Positions 1-8,171 are shown, counted from the first letter of the stretch. The stretch: 38,006 nt of DNA from an uncultured Cohaesibacter sp. (GCF_963662805.1 NZ_OY759878.1:1-38006); one strand, 5' to 3'. Notes: a model not told the origin generated them from the sequence alone. Made by a program: numbers and translations.

Positions 1-1434
1 TGATGACAATGGCATCACCATCGATGGATCCACCTCGATTTCCTTTTCCGAGGATATTCCCGCACGCTTCGAGGCCTGCGGCTGGCACGTGCAATCCTGT
101 GACGGGCATGATGCGCCCGCCGTGGACGCTGCCCTTGCTGCCGCGAAGGCGGAAGTTGGGAAACCGTCCCTGATTGCCATGAAGACCATTATCGGTTTCG
201 GCTCTCCAACAGGGCGGGTTCGGCCAGTGCGCATGGCGCGCCGCTTGGCGAAGAAGAAGGCAATGCGGCAAAGGCTGCTCTGGGCTGGACTTATGAGCCC
301 TTCGAGATCCCGCCCGCATTGGCCCATACCTGGCGCACGGTTGGCAGAAAGGCGCGCGGGGAACGGGAGGAATGGGAAGCGAAATTGCGGACTCATCCCA
401 AAAGGGAAGAGTTCATGCGCCGTCAGGCCGCCCAGTTGCCTGCGGACTATGAAGAGGCCGTTGTGAAGGCAAGGGCTGCGTTGATCGCAAAGCCGGCCAA
501 GGTCGCAACGCGCAAGGCGTCGCAAATGGCGCTTGAAGCGCTTGCTGGCTCGTTGCCCGAACTGGTTGGTGGCTCTGCGGACCTGACGGGTAGCAATCTG
601 ACCCGGGTCTCTGCGGTTGACAGCCAGTTCAGCAAGGAAAAGCCGGGCCGCTATATCGGCTATGGCATCCGCGAATTTGCCATGTCTGCTGCCATGAATG
701 GCATGGCGCTGCATGGCGGGCTGATTCCCTATGGCGGCACGTTTCTGGTCTTCAGCGATTATGCACGCAACGCCATTCGCCTTTCGGCCCTGATGGGGGT
801 TGGCACCGTCTATGTGATGACCCATGACAGCATCGGTCTCGGCGAGGATGGTCCCACCCATCAGCCGGTGGAACATATGGCAAGCCTTCGAGCGATCCCC
901 GGCCTTCAGGTCTTCAGACCTTGCGACGCAATGGAGACGCTGGAATGCTGGGATATCGCGATCCGGTCGCGCAATCGTCCGTCCCTGATGGCGTTGTCCC
1001 GGCAGGGCGTGCCGCAATTGCGTCTCGATGAGGCGGGTGAAAATCTTACGGCCAAGGGCGGCTATGTAATCCGCAGCTTCGGCGACGGTCGTGATGTCAC
1101 GCTGATTGCCACCGGAACGGAAGTTGCTCTGGCTGTCGAAGCTGCTGAAGAGCTTCATGCCTCGGGTCTGGCTGTCGCTGTGGTTTCGATGCCGTGCTGG
1201 GAGCTGTTTGATCAGCAGTCGACGGCCTATCAGGACGAAATTCTCGGCTCGGCTCCAAGGATAGCCATTGAGGCAGCTAGCAAATTTGGCTGGACGCGGT
1301 ATGTGTCATCCGAAGCCAATGTGATTGGTATGGATGGCTTTGGCGCATCGGCTCCTGCGGAACGCCTCTATCAGGAGTTCGGCATCACCAAGGAGGCCAT
1401 TGTTGCCCGTGCCAAGCTTCTGTGTGCTCAATAG
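1..1434 (+). pseudogene. tkt: Transketolase, 5'-truncated by the window edge and frameshifted near 208
   Basis: Transketolase moves two-carbon ketol units between sugar phosphates in the non-oxidative pentose phosphate pathway, using thiamine diphosphate. The window starts inside the first domain: frame 2 gives DDNGITIDG and then the KTIIGFGSP motif. After GFGSP the homologous reading moves to frame 1 at 211 (RAGSASAHGAPLGEEEG, then YEPFEIP) and continues to TAG at 1432-1434. The second frame carries the hallmark HDSIGLGEDGPTHQPVEH and the C-terminal domain. Adding one A to the CCAAC at 206-210 would restore GSPNRAG and a continuous protein, so one base is missing at 208-209. This is either a real inactivating frameshift or a sequencing or assembly error; the rest of the gene shows no decay, which favours an error or a very recent event. 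About 477 codons are visible of a usual 660 or so. The 5' end, promoter and start lie outside the window. Confidence 0.9.
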
Positions 1435-1452
1435 AGCGAGTACTAAGCCCTT

Positions 1453-1507
1453 TGTCTTGAGACGGAGGTGCCTGTTGCATCTCAATGGGTGCTGTCGTCT
1501 CAAGACA
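1453..1507 (+). promoter_or_regulatory. Nested inverted repeat in the tkt to HAD-phosphatase gap
   Basis: A perfect 12-bp inverted repeat (arms 1453-1464 and 1496-1507, core GTCTTGAGACG/CGTCTCAAGAC) encloses a second hairpin (1465-1471 with 1477-1483, one G-U pair, 5-base loop). No T-run follows, so it is not a standard terminator. It lies 19 bases before the phosphatase Shine-Dalgarno region (GAAAGAAAGGGG) and could control readthrough, mRNA processing or translation. The fold is seen in the sequence; the role is inference. Confidence 0.5.
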
Positions 1508-1532
1508 TGTCTCTTGAAAGAAAGGGGTCCTT

Positions 1533-2189
1533 ATGGCCCGTATAGTTTTTGATCTCGATGGAACCCTGATTGACAGTGCGCAGGACATACTGGAGCTTGC
1601 CAACAGGGTTCTTGCCGAGGACGGCAAGGGGCCGCTGTCACTGAAGCACGTGAATGACTTCATGGGGCATGGAACTCCATCGTTTGTCGAGAGTATGCGT
1701 CAGGCTGTGGGACTTCCCGATAGCGAGCAAGAGCGTATTCTGGCGCGCTATCGTGTGCTCTATGATGATGCGGTCAAACTCACCGATCTCTATCCCGGTG
1801 CGCGCGATGCACTCGGTCGCCTGTCGGCCGAGGGGCATGTGCTCGGGATTTGTACCAACAAGCCGACGCGGCCATGCATGTCCGTGCTTCGTCATCTCGA
1901 TCTTGGTTCGACCTTTGCCGAGGTTATTTGCGGCGACAGCCTGAAGGTGCACAAGCCCGATCCGGCCCCCTTGTTCGCGACCTTCAATGCCATGGGCGAG
2001 GGTGAGCAGATCTATGTCGGCGACAGCGAGGTCGATGCCGAAACCGCTCGCCGGGCAGGGGTTCCCTTCCTGCTCTTCACGGAAGGCTATCGCAAGTCTC
2101 CGATCGAGGAGATACCCAACACGGCAACATTCAGCCATTTCGACGAGCTTCCCGGCCTTGTTGCCCGAACTCTGGCAGCGGTTTCGTGA
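1533..2189 (+). CDS. gph: HAD-superfamily phosphatase, phosphoglycolate phosphatase-like
   Basis: This is a 218-residue HAD hydrolase of the Gph/CbbZ type, which dephosphorylates small phosphate esters such as 2-phosphoglycolate with Mg2+ in the cytoplasm. Motif I is DLDGT at residues 7-11 with the nucleophile and acid/base aspartates D7 and D9. A helical cap follows (about 15-85). Motif II is CTN at 107-109, motif III is K141 in KPDP, and motif IV is GDSEVD at 163-168. All catalytic residues are present and the length is normal. The ATG follows GAAAGAAAGGGG. It lies 98 bases after transketolase and 118 before transaldolase on the same strand, so it is probably co-transcribed with sugar phosphate genes. 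The true substrate may be a sugar phosphate or side product rather than phosphoglycolate; the family does not settle this. Confidence 0.8.
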   Translation: MARIVFDLDGTLIDSAQDILELANRVLAEDGKGPLSLKHVNDFMGHGTPSFVESMRQAVGLPDSEQERILARYRVLYDDAVKLTDLYPGARDALGRLSAEGHVLGICTNKPTRPCMSVLRHLDLGSTFAEVICGDSLKVHKPDPAPLFATFNAMGEGEQIYVGDSEVDAETARRAGVPFLLFTEGYRKSPIEEIPNTATFSHFDELPGLVARTLAAVS

Positions 2190-2307
2190 TCGCCAGACTT
2201 CAAGACTTCAGGCCGTAACCAGTCGGCACCCACACAGACACCAATTGCGGTCGCTCCCAAACGCAAACAATGGGGAAATGCAAACCGCATGAACGGAGGA
2301 AAGACCC

Positions 2308-2961
2308 ATGAAATTCTTTGTCGATACAGCCATCATTGATGATATTCGCGAGCTCAATGACTATGGCCTGCTGGACGGCGTCACCACCAACCCCTCGCTG
2401 ATTGCCAAATCCGGCCGCGACTTCAAGGAAGTCATTGCCGAAATCTGCGCCGTGGTCAGCGGGCCGGTGTCAGCCGAAGTGGCTGCACTTGATTTTGACG
2501 GCATGATTGCCGAGGGCGAGCATCTGGCCAAGATCGCTGACAATGTGGTCATCAAACTGCCGCTGACCCTTGATGGTCTGAAAGCCTGCCGCTATTTCAC
2601 CAGCAAGGGCATCAAGACAAACGTCACCCTCTGCTTCAGCGCCAATCAGGCTCTGCTTGCTGCCAAGGCTGGCGCAACCTTCATCAGCCCGTTTGTTGGT
2701 CGCCTCGATGATCTGAATATCGATGGTATGGAGTTGATCAGCGACATCCGCCAGATCTATGACAATTATCAGTTCAGCACCGAGATCCTTGCTGCGTCTG
2801 TCCGCTCCGCCAACCATGTCAAGGAAGCCGCGCTTGCCGGGGCGGATGTGGCAACCATTCCGCCTGCTGTCATCAAGGGACTGGCTCGGCACGTACTGAC
2901 CGACAAGGGGCTCGATCAGTTCGCCAAGGACTGGGCTTCGACCGGTCAGTCGATCCTCTGA
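2308..2961 (+). CDS. tal: Small (TalC-type) transaldolase
   Basis: This 217-residue protein belongs to the decameric transaldolase / fructose-6-phosphate aldolase family, an (alpha/beta)8 barrel that forms a Schiff base. The catalytic lysine is K83 in VIKLPLT, and GVTTNPS is at residues 24-30. Two active-site positions separate the activities: E. coli fructose-6-phosphate aldolase has Gln in AQV and Tyr in APYVNR, while this protein has E57 (SAEV) and F129 (SPFVGRLDD), as in Bacillus-type transaldolase. I therefore predict dihydroxyacetone transfer between fructose 6-phosphate and erythrose 4-phosphate rather than release of free dihydroxyacetone. ATG at 2308 follows GGAGGAAAG. A strong terminator follows at 3030-3056, ending the tkt-HAD-tal unit. 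With transketolase it would place erythrose 4-phosphate into central metabolism. Confidence 0.9.
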   Translation: MKFFVDTAIIDDIRELNDYGLLDGVTTNPSLIAKSGRDFKEVIAEICAVVSGPVSAEVAALDFDGMIAEGEHLAKIADNVVIKLPLTLDGLKACRYFTSKGIKTNVTLCFSANQALLAAKAGATFISPFVGRLDDLNIDGMELISDIRQIYDNYQFSTEILAASVRSANHVKEAALAGADVATIPPAVIKGLARHVLTDKGLDQFAKDWASTGQSIL

Positions 2962-3029
2962 TCCCGCTTGAGAATAGGCTCTTCCAAGACGGACTTGATA
3001 CCGCTGAAGAGTGTTTCCCCGCAGTGATG

Positions 3030-3056
3030 AACCCGGCTTTCGAGCCGGGTTTTTTG
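3030..3056 (+). terminator. Rho-independent terminator after tal
   Basis: A 9-bp perfect stem (AACCCGGCT at 3030-3038 with AGCCGGGTT at 3043-3051) closes a TTCG tetraloop and is followed directly by a T-run. It ends the tkt-HAD-tal transcript. Confidence 0.93.
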
Positions 3057-3520
3057 TGTCCTTCATGATCGGATGCAGGTGAAAAGTGAAGTGGCTCTTT
3101 CTTGCAAACTCCTCCTCGTGAGGAAGGGAAGGGGCGTTGTGTATTTGTGATGCTAGTTTTCCTCTTATAAATTATTGAAACTAAAATAAAAATCTTATTC
3201 TGTGACAATAGTCAGTTGTTATTTGACAAATGATAAAACTTAGTGCTATTTGTTGTTATGGAAATGGCGAGTGGAGGCTCGTCGGAGGAATTTGCGACCC
3301 GGATTTCCAAGGAGGTTTGAGACCAGACTTTTGGTTCAGGTGGTGCTGTTATGGTCTGTAATGGCCCTGTCACCGTCCAGTCTGGTTTCGTGCGTGCAGG
3401 CAAGCACAGATTCTGCATGCTGCTGTGGTCGTCAGCCTTTCTGCTTCCGATGCCTCTTCCTTTTCAACGACGTCGATCAGATGATCGGCGATGGCAAGAT
3501 GGTCAAACAAGGACAGTGAC
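3057..3520. other. 464-base intergenic region before dhaK, AT-rich in its first half
   Basis: No convincing gene is present. Bases 3130-3260 are AT-rich and hold the promoter-like site listed separately. Bases 3265-3520 are GC-richer and contain a 20-codon open frame at 3258-3320 and short frames on both strands, none resembling a known family. The stretch probably acts as a long 5' leader for dhaK, with transcription starting near 3255-3265. Confidence 0.5.
3221..3252 (+). promoter_or_regulatory. Putative promoter with palindromic operator for dhaKL
   Basis: TTGACA at 3223-3228 is a perfect -35 match, and TATTTG at 3247-3252 is a weaker -10 at 18-base spacing. The -35 lies inside the perfect palindrome ATTTGACAAAT (3221-3231), a layout expected if a regulator blocks RNA polymerase. 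The SorC-DhaK protein encoded at 6032-8107 is a candidate ligand-responsive regulator. The motif is seen; the regulator assignment is inference. Confidence 0.4.
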
Positions 3521-4513
3521 ATGCAACGCTTTCTCAACAATCCCGATGACATCGTCGATGAGACAATTGCCGGCTTCGTGCGGGCTCATGGCGACGTCGT
3601 ACGTCTTCATGAAGACAATCACAGGGTCGTGGTGTCCCGCTTTGCCGGAGAGAAAGGTCGCGTCGGCATCGTGACCGGTGGCGGGTCTGGTCATGAACCT
3701 GCCTTTGTCGGCTATACCGGCAAGAATATGGTCGATGCAGTTGCCGTGGGTGAGCTCTTCTCTTCCCCGACCGCCAAAAGCTTTGTTGATGCCATCAAGG
3801 CCGCCGATGGAGGCGCCGGTGTTGCGGTGCTCTACGGCAACTATGCTGGCGACAACATGAATGTCAAAATGGCCAGCAAGATGATCAAGAAGGATGGCAT
3901 CGAAGTGGCAACCGTGGTTGCCAACGATGACGTCTGCTCCGCTCCGGCGACAGAACTTGAAAAACGGCGTGGTGTTGCCGGTGAGGTCTTCATGTGGAAG
4001 ATCGGTGGTGCCAAGGCTGCGACCGGTGCGTCGCTCGAGGAGGTCATTGCCGCTGCGCAGAAAGCTATCGACAGCTGTCGGTCGGTCGGTCTGGGCCTAG
4101 GCCCTTGCACTTTGCCTGCAGTCGGTCATCCCAACTTTGAAATCGAACCGGGCAAGATGGAAGTCGGTATCGGCCATCATGGTGAGCCGGGCGTTCGGGT
4201 CGAGGATCTTGGCACCGCCAACCAGATCGCCGACGATATGGTGCAGGTGGTGCTGGATGATCACGCTTTGCCGGAGGGCAGGGAAGTGGCCGTGCTCCTT
4301 TCGGGGCTGGGCGCGACGCCGGTGAATGAGCTTTATGTGCTTTATGATCGCATGGCCCAGCAGATCGAGGCGCGTGGTCTTTCCATTCACAAGGCCTTTG
4401 TCGGCAATTATTTCACCTCGCTGGAAATGGTTGGTGCGACCCTCACCGTGATGGCGCTTGACGATGAACTCAAGTCGCTTTTGGAAATGGAAACCGATTG
4501 TCCGGGATTTTAA
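3521..4513 (+). CDS. dhaK: Dihydroxyacetone kinase-type subunit DhaK
   Basis: DhaK binds the ketose substrate (dihydroxyacetone, or a tetrulose such as erythrulose in relatives) covalently through a histidine and passes it to DhaL for phosphorylation. I start the protein at the ATG at 3521, which has AAGGA about 8 bases upstream and gives the usual N-terminus (MQRFLNNPDD); an ATG 30 bases earlier is less likely. The protein has 330 residues. GGGSGHEP carries H58, GNYAGD carries D111, and GHHGEPG carries H220 at the position of the covalent-binding histidine, so the substrate site is complete. dhaL follows after 13 bases. No DhaM phosphotransferase gene is seen nearby, so the phosphate donor (ATP or PTS) is open. 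Given the C4 sugar-acid genes nearby, a tetrulose substrate is possible. Confidence 0.9.
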   Translation: MQRFLNNPDDIVDETIAGFVRAHGDVVRLHEDNHRVVVSRFAGEKGRVGIVTGGGSGHEPAFVGYTGKNMVDAVAVGELFSSPTAKSFVDAIKAADGGAGVAVLYGNYAGDNMNVKMASKMIKKDGIEVATVVANDDVCSAPATELEKRRGVAGEVFMWKIGGAKAATGASLEEVIAAAQKAIDSCRSVGLGLGPCTLPAVGHPNFEIEPGKMEVGIGHHGEPGVRVEDLGTANQIADDMVQVVLDDHALPEGREVAVLLSGLGATPVNELYVLYDRMAQQIEARGLSIHKAFVGNYFTSLEMVGATLTVMALDDELKSLLEMETDCPGF

Positions 4514-4526
4514 GGAAGAGACCGAC

Positions 4527-5165
4527 ATGCAAGCTATTGCAAACAAGGGTGCGGGTAGCATCCTCGCCGAGATTGCCGCAGTGATCGTGGACAACAAGGC
4601 CTATCTGTCAGAGATCGACGGCAAGATCGGCGACGGGGACCACGGCGTCAACATGGCCAAGGGGTTTGGGCGCGCGGCGCAGGATCTGGATCCGGATGGC
4701 ACCCTGACCGATGCGATGGAAGTGCTCTCCAACATACTGATGACCGAGATCGGCGGGTCCATGGGACCGCTTTACGGCATGATGTTCTCGGATATGGCCG
4801 AAGCTCTCGGCGATGCCGAAACCATTGACCCTGCAAGCTTCAGCGCCATGCTCCGGGCCGGACATGATGGCGTTCAGGGAATTGGTAACGCCAAGGTTGG
4901 AGACAAGACCTTGCTTGATACGCTGTCGCCAGCGCTCGAGTGCTTTGACAAGGCGATTGCCGATGGCAAGAGCTTTGCTGACGCTCTTGTGTTGATGAAG
5001 GCGGCGGCCGTGGCCGGACGGGATAGCACCATCGATCTTGTGGCCAAGCTTGGACGCTCGGCACGCCTTGGTGAGCGGTCTCGCGGTGTTCTGGATGCAG
5101 GAGCGACCTCCTGTTGTCTGATCCTGTCCGGCTTTGCCGACGGCATTTCTGCCCGCTTGAGTTGA
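4527..5165 (+). CDS. dhaL: Dihydroxyacetone kinase-type subunit DhaL (first copy)
   Basis: DhaL is the helical-barrel nucleotide-binding subunit that phosphorylates the sugar held by DhaK. The start is the ATG at 4527 with AAGGAAG upstream, giving 212 residues; a longer upstream frame overlaps the end of dhaK and is unlikely. IGDGDHG at residues 34-40 supplies, with D31, the aspartates (D31, D36, D38) that hold Mg2+ and nucleotide. GGSMGPLYG, GDKTLLDTL and the C-terminal RSRGVLDAGA loop are typical of the family. It sits 13 bases after dhaK and must form the enzyme with it. Two hairpins follow, the second a likely terminator, so this pair forms its own transcript unit separate from the second dhaL. 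Confidence 0.9.
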   Translation: MQAIANKGAGSILAEIAAVIVDNKAYLSEIDGKIGDGDHGVNMAKGFGRAAQDLDPDGTLTDAMEVLSNILMTEIGGSMGPLYGMMFSDMAEALGDAETIDPASFSAMLRAGHDGVQGIGNAKVGDKTLLDTLSPALECFDKAIADGKSFADALVLMKAAAVAGRDSTIDLVAKLGRSARLGERSRGVLDAGATSCCLILSGFADGISARLS

Positions 5166-5170
5166 CCCGA

Positions 5171-5188
5171 CAGGGCGATGACGCCCTG
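5171..5188 (+). repeat. Perfect 7-bp hairpin just after dhaL
   Basis: CAGGGCG (5171-5177), loop ATGA, CGCCCTG (5182-5188). No T-run follows. It may protect the 3' end of the dhaKL mRNA ahead of the true terminator. Confidence 0.5.
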
Positions 5189-5198
5189 ATTTGGTGAA

Positions 5199-5229
5199 AA
5201 GGCATCGCGCATTGTGCGGTGCCTTTTTT
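5199..5229 (+). terminator. Rho-independent terminator after the first dhaKL pair
   Basis: The arms AAGGCATCGC (5199-5208) and GCGGTGCCTT (5216-5225) pair over 10 bp with one G-U, with a 7-base loop and a following T-run. Confidence 0.85.
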
Positions 5230-5381
5230 GTTGCCCTGATTGGCTGGAACGACAGCCTGAAGCTTGCTGCTGTTGACGTCATGAGGCAGGTGGACGCGGT
5301 GTCGGCATTGGGCCTTTCAATCCTCCTGCCGAACTCGCGTTTCAGTTGCGAAGACCGGGGCCGTGGGATATAGAGTCTGGC

Positions 5382-6032
5382 ATGAAACAAGTGGATATCG
5401 AAGATATGGTCGCCTTCCTGCGGGAAGTCTCGATCCGCATGAAGGAGAAGGCCGATTATCTCGGTCAGCTCGACGGTGAAATCGGCGATGGCGATCACGG
5501 CTACACCATGTCGCGCGGCTTTTCGGCCATCGTTCGGGCGCTGAATGACGCCGACCTTCAGGCGATGGACCTGTCCCGCCTGTTCAGCCTCAGCGCAGAG
5601 AGTTTTCTTGACGCCGTCGGGGCCACCGCTGGCCCACTCTATGCCTCTGGAATGCTGGCTGCCAGTGACCTCGCTGATGGGCGAAAGGCCATGCCGGACA
5701 GCGAAGCCCCGATGATCCTTGTTGCGATCTGTGAGGGGATCGGTGCCCGCGGAAAGGCGATTGCCGGTGACAAGACCATGATGGATGTCTGGCTGCCTGT
5801 GGCCCAGACTATCCGGTCTCTCCATCAGGAGGGGGTGCCTTTGTCGAGCGTTCTGGCCGACATCCGCGCAGTTGCGGCTCGCAGTGTTGAAAATACCCGC
5901 TCGATGAAGGCAATCCGTGGCCGGGCCGCTCGACTCGGTGATCGGAGCCTCGGTCATATCGATCCGGGTGCTGCCTCTGCAGCCATCATCGTGACCACCT
6001 TCGCCGAGTGCCTAGAGCAGAGGGGCTTCTGA
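5382..6032 (+). CDS. dhaL: Dihydroxyacetone kinase-type subunit DhaL (second copy)
   Basis: This second DhaL paralogue has 216 residues from the ATG at 5382. It keeps the Mg-nucleotide aspartates (D31, D36, D38 in GEIGDGDHG), the GATAGPLYASG loop and the GDKTMMDVWLP motif, so it looks active. No strong Shine-Dalgarno precedes the ATG; a further in-frame ATG 36 bases upstream exists but would add a non-conserved extension. Its stop TGA overlaps the ATG of the SorC-DhaK gene by one base (TGATG), so the two are translationally coupled and the second DhaL is the likely partner of the fused DhaK domain. The promoter probably lies between the terminator at 5229 and 5382. Confidence 0.88.
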   Translation: MKQVDIEDMVAFLREVSIRMKEKADYLGQLDGEIGDGDHGYTMSRGFSAIVRALNDADLQAMDLSRLFSLSAESFLDAVGATAGPLYASGMLAASDLADGRKAMPDSEAPMILVAICEGIGARGKAIAGDKTMMDVWLPVAQTIRSLHQEGVPLSSVLADIRAVAARSVENTRSMKAIRGRAARLGDRSLGHIDPGAASAAIIVTTFAECLEQRGF

Positions 6033-8107
6033 TGCCCCAGAAGAAAAAGCCCGGCCCGGGCGGATCAGAACGAGGCGGTGCTGAAGTCTCCATGCCCTTG
6101 CGTTTTGGCAGCGATCCCCTGTTGTGGGCGAGCTGGCTCTACTATGAAGAGGGTATGACGCAGGGTGAAATCGCCAGCATGATCGGTGTCTCGCGGGCGA
6201 CCGTCGTGTCCTACCTTGCCGATGCGCGCACCCGTGGTCTGGTCAACATCTCGATTGCGACCGAACATCTACGGACGCTGTCGATCTCGAAGGCGCTCAA
6301 GGAGCATTTTGGCCTGAAGGATTGTGTCGTCATTCCCGGCGATGGTGGCGAACGCTCGCTGATCGACCGGCTCGGTGCGGCTGGCGCGCAGGTGCTAAGC
6401 GAGATGCTCCGCTCGGGCGACACCATCGGTGTCGGCTGGGGGCGGACTGTGCTGGCGACGGCGAATGCGCTGAAACTCGACAAACTTGCTGATCTGCGGG
6501 TGGTGCAGGTGACCGGCTCCACATCCGGTCATGTTCCCTACGCTCCGGCAGCCTGTGCCACCAAAATGGCCGCTGCGGTTGGGGCCGAGTGCATTCCATT
6601 GTCGGCTCCGGCGATTGTTTCCAATCCGGAGCTCTATGGCATTCTGACAAACGAAGCGCTGATCCGGGAACAGCTGGCGTGTCTTGATGAGCTCGACAGT
6701 ATCATCTTCGGCATTGCATCGATGCGTCCGGGCTCGACCCTTCATAGCTCCGGTTTCTTCCATGATGATCCGGCCTTGCAGGAGGCTTATGCCACCGCAG
6801 TGGGCGCGATTGCCGGGCGCTATATCGATGATAGGGGAGAGCCTGTCGAAGGGCCGCTCGAGAGCCGCACCATTGGCATTTCGCTCGAGAAGCTTGCCTC
6901 CGTGAAGCATCGCATCGCAATTGCAGGAGGCACGGAAAAGGTGCCTGCGATCCTTGCCACCCTGCGCGGTGGTTATGCGAATGTGCTGATTACCGATGCC
7001 ACCACGGGCACCGGCATCCTGAGCGCTGAGGGCAAGAAGACCTTCATCCCGCGCGGCACGGGTCAGCAGGCCAATGAGGCGGTCGAGGCGCTCCGGAGCA
7101 ACAAGGTCAAGAAGTTCCTCAATGCTGCCGAAGATGCGGTTGATGAGGCGCTTGAAGGCGTCGTCATGGAATATGCCGACTATTTGCGGCCTATCAAAAC
7201 CTCCAACCGGGCGCTGGTGGCGCATGACGGGCCTCGTCCGGGCAAGGTTGGTCTGGTGATCGGCGGTGGGGCCGGGCATGATCCCTATTTTTATGGCTAT
7301 GTGGGGCGCGGACTGGCCGATGCGGTTGCGATCGGTAACATATTCGCTTCACCGCCTCCCGTGCCCATTCTGGACTGCACAAGGGCCGCGAATGGCGGCG
7401 CCGGGGTAGTGCATTTATTCGGCAACTATTCGGGCGATGTGCTCAACTTCGAAATGGCCGCAGACATGGCCAAGCGCGAGGGCATCGATGTGCGTACCGT
7501 CATTACCACCGATGACATCGCCTCCTCACGCAAGGAAGAGCGCGAAGGGCGGCGCGGTGTTGCGGGCAATATCTTTGTCTTCAAGGTGGCGGGGGCTGCC
7601 TGCGATCAGATGCTATCCATCGACCGAGTCGAAGCACTGGCGCGAAAGGCTAATGAACGAACTTATACAGTTGGTGTGGCGCTCGAACCATGCTCGATGC
7701 CGGAAACACGTCGGCCCACGTTCATTCTGGGTGACAAGGAGATGGAGGTCGGGGTCGGGATCCATGGAGAGCCGGGGGTCGCTCGCCAGACGATGGCAAG
7801 TGCCAACGACACGGCGGACATCATGATCGATCTTATCCTTGCCGAGATGGCCCCGGCAAGAGGCGAGGATGTGGCCTTGCTGGTCAATTCGCTGGGCGCA
7901 ACGCCGATGATGGAACTGCATATTATCGCGCGCCGTGTGCGTCAGCGGCTAAAGGCGCGCAATGTCACCGTTGCCCGCAGCTGGACGGGCAACTATTGCA
8001 CGTCTCTCGACATGTTCGGTGTGTCCATCTCGATGCTGCATCTGGATGCCGAGCTCAAGACCATGCTGGATCATCCCTGCAATGCCGCGGCCTTCCGGAT
8101 TTCCTGA
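6032..8107 (+). CDS. SorC-family transcriptional regulator fused to DhaK
   Basis: The ATG at 6032 overlaps the preceding dhaL stop and has GAGGGG upstream, giving 691 residues. Residues about 30-75 form a SorC/DeoR-like winged helix-turn-helix (MTQGEIASMIGVSRATVVSYL at 42-62). Residues about 85-345 form the sugar-phosphate-binding effector domain of SorC regulators (GDTIGVGWGRT, then VTGSTSG). From about 356 a complete DhaK domain follows, with H416 in GGGAGHDP, D469 in NYSGD and H578 in GIHGEPG all conserved. The protein could therefore act both as DNA-binding sensor and as substrate-binding kinase subunit. This regulator-kinase fusion is a known but little-studied alphaproteobacterial architecture. 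Whether the DhaK part works as an enzyme with the coupled DhaL, or only senses the ketose, cannot be told from the sequence. Confidence 0.88.
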   Translation: MPQKKKPGPGGSERGGAEVSMPLRFGSDPLLWASWLYYEEGMTQGEIASMIGVSRATVVSYLADARTRGLVNISIATEHLRTLSISKALKEHFGLKDCVVIPGDGGERSLIDRLGAAGAQVLSEMLRSGDTIGVGWGRTVLATANALKLDKLADLRVVQVTGSTSGHVPYAPAACATKMAAAVGAECIPLSAPAIVSNPELYGILTNEALIREQLACLDELDSIIFGIASMRPGSTLHSSGFFHDDPALQEAYATAVGAIAGRYIDDRGEPVEGPLESRTIGISLEKLASVKHRIAIAGGTEKVPAILATLRGGYANVLITDATTGTGILSAEGKKTFIPRGTGQQANEAVEALRSNKVKKFLNAAEDAVDEALEGVVMEYADYLRPIKTSNRALVAHDGPRPGKVGLVIGGGAGHDPYFYGYVGRGLADAVAIGNIFASPPPVPILDCTRAANGGAGVVHLFGNYSGDVLNFEMAADMAKREGIDVRTVITTDDIASSRKEEREGRRGVAGNIFVFKVAGAACDQMLSIDRVEALARKANERTYTVGVALEPCSMPETRRPTFILGDKEMEVGVGIHGEPGVARQTMASANDTADIMIDLILAEMAPARGEDVALLVNSLGATPMMELHIIARRVRQRLKARNVTVARSWTGNYCTSLDMFGVSISMLHLDAELKTMLDHPCNAAAFRIS

Positions 8108-8114
8108 GGAGGCG

Positions 8115-8139
8115 TGAGCAGCGCTCTGGGCGTTGCTCA
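8115..8139. terminator. Hairpin terminator between convergent genes
   Basis: TGAGCAGCGC (8115-8124) pairs with GCGTTGCTCA (8130-8139) over 10 bp with one G-U and a 5-base loop. It sits between the ends of the SorC-DhaK gene and the aldo/keto reductase. The T-run is poor, so termination strength is uncertain. Confidence 0.6.
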
Positions 8140-8171
8140 ACCGGGTTTGGCGGCTCACTCAAGCCTTGCGT

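Noticed and set aside
1..1434. Dihydroxyacetone synthase (formaldehyde transketolase) linked to the DhaK genes
   Set aside because: The sequence follows ordinary bacterial transketolase throughout, and no formaldehyde-metabolism gene is visible.
2308..2961. Fructose-6-phosphate aldolase as the function of the small transaldolase
   Set aside because: E57 and F129 match transaldolase, whereas the aldolase has Gln and Tyr at these positions.
3212..3418. 68-codon minus-strand frame upstream of dhaK
   Set aside because: It overlaps the promoter-like site, has no ribosome site and no family I can recognise.
4608..5957. 449-codon open frame on the minus strand
   Set aside because: It lies antisense to both dhaL genes and crosses a terminator. 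The plus-strand proteins are clear family members, so this is a shadow of their codon bias.
6395..7279. 294-codon minus-strand frame inside the SorC-DhaK gene
   Set aside because: Antisense shadow of a long conserved gene.
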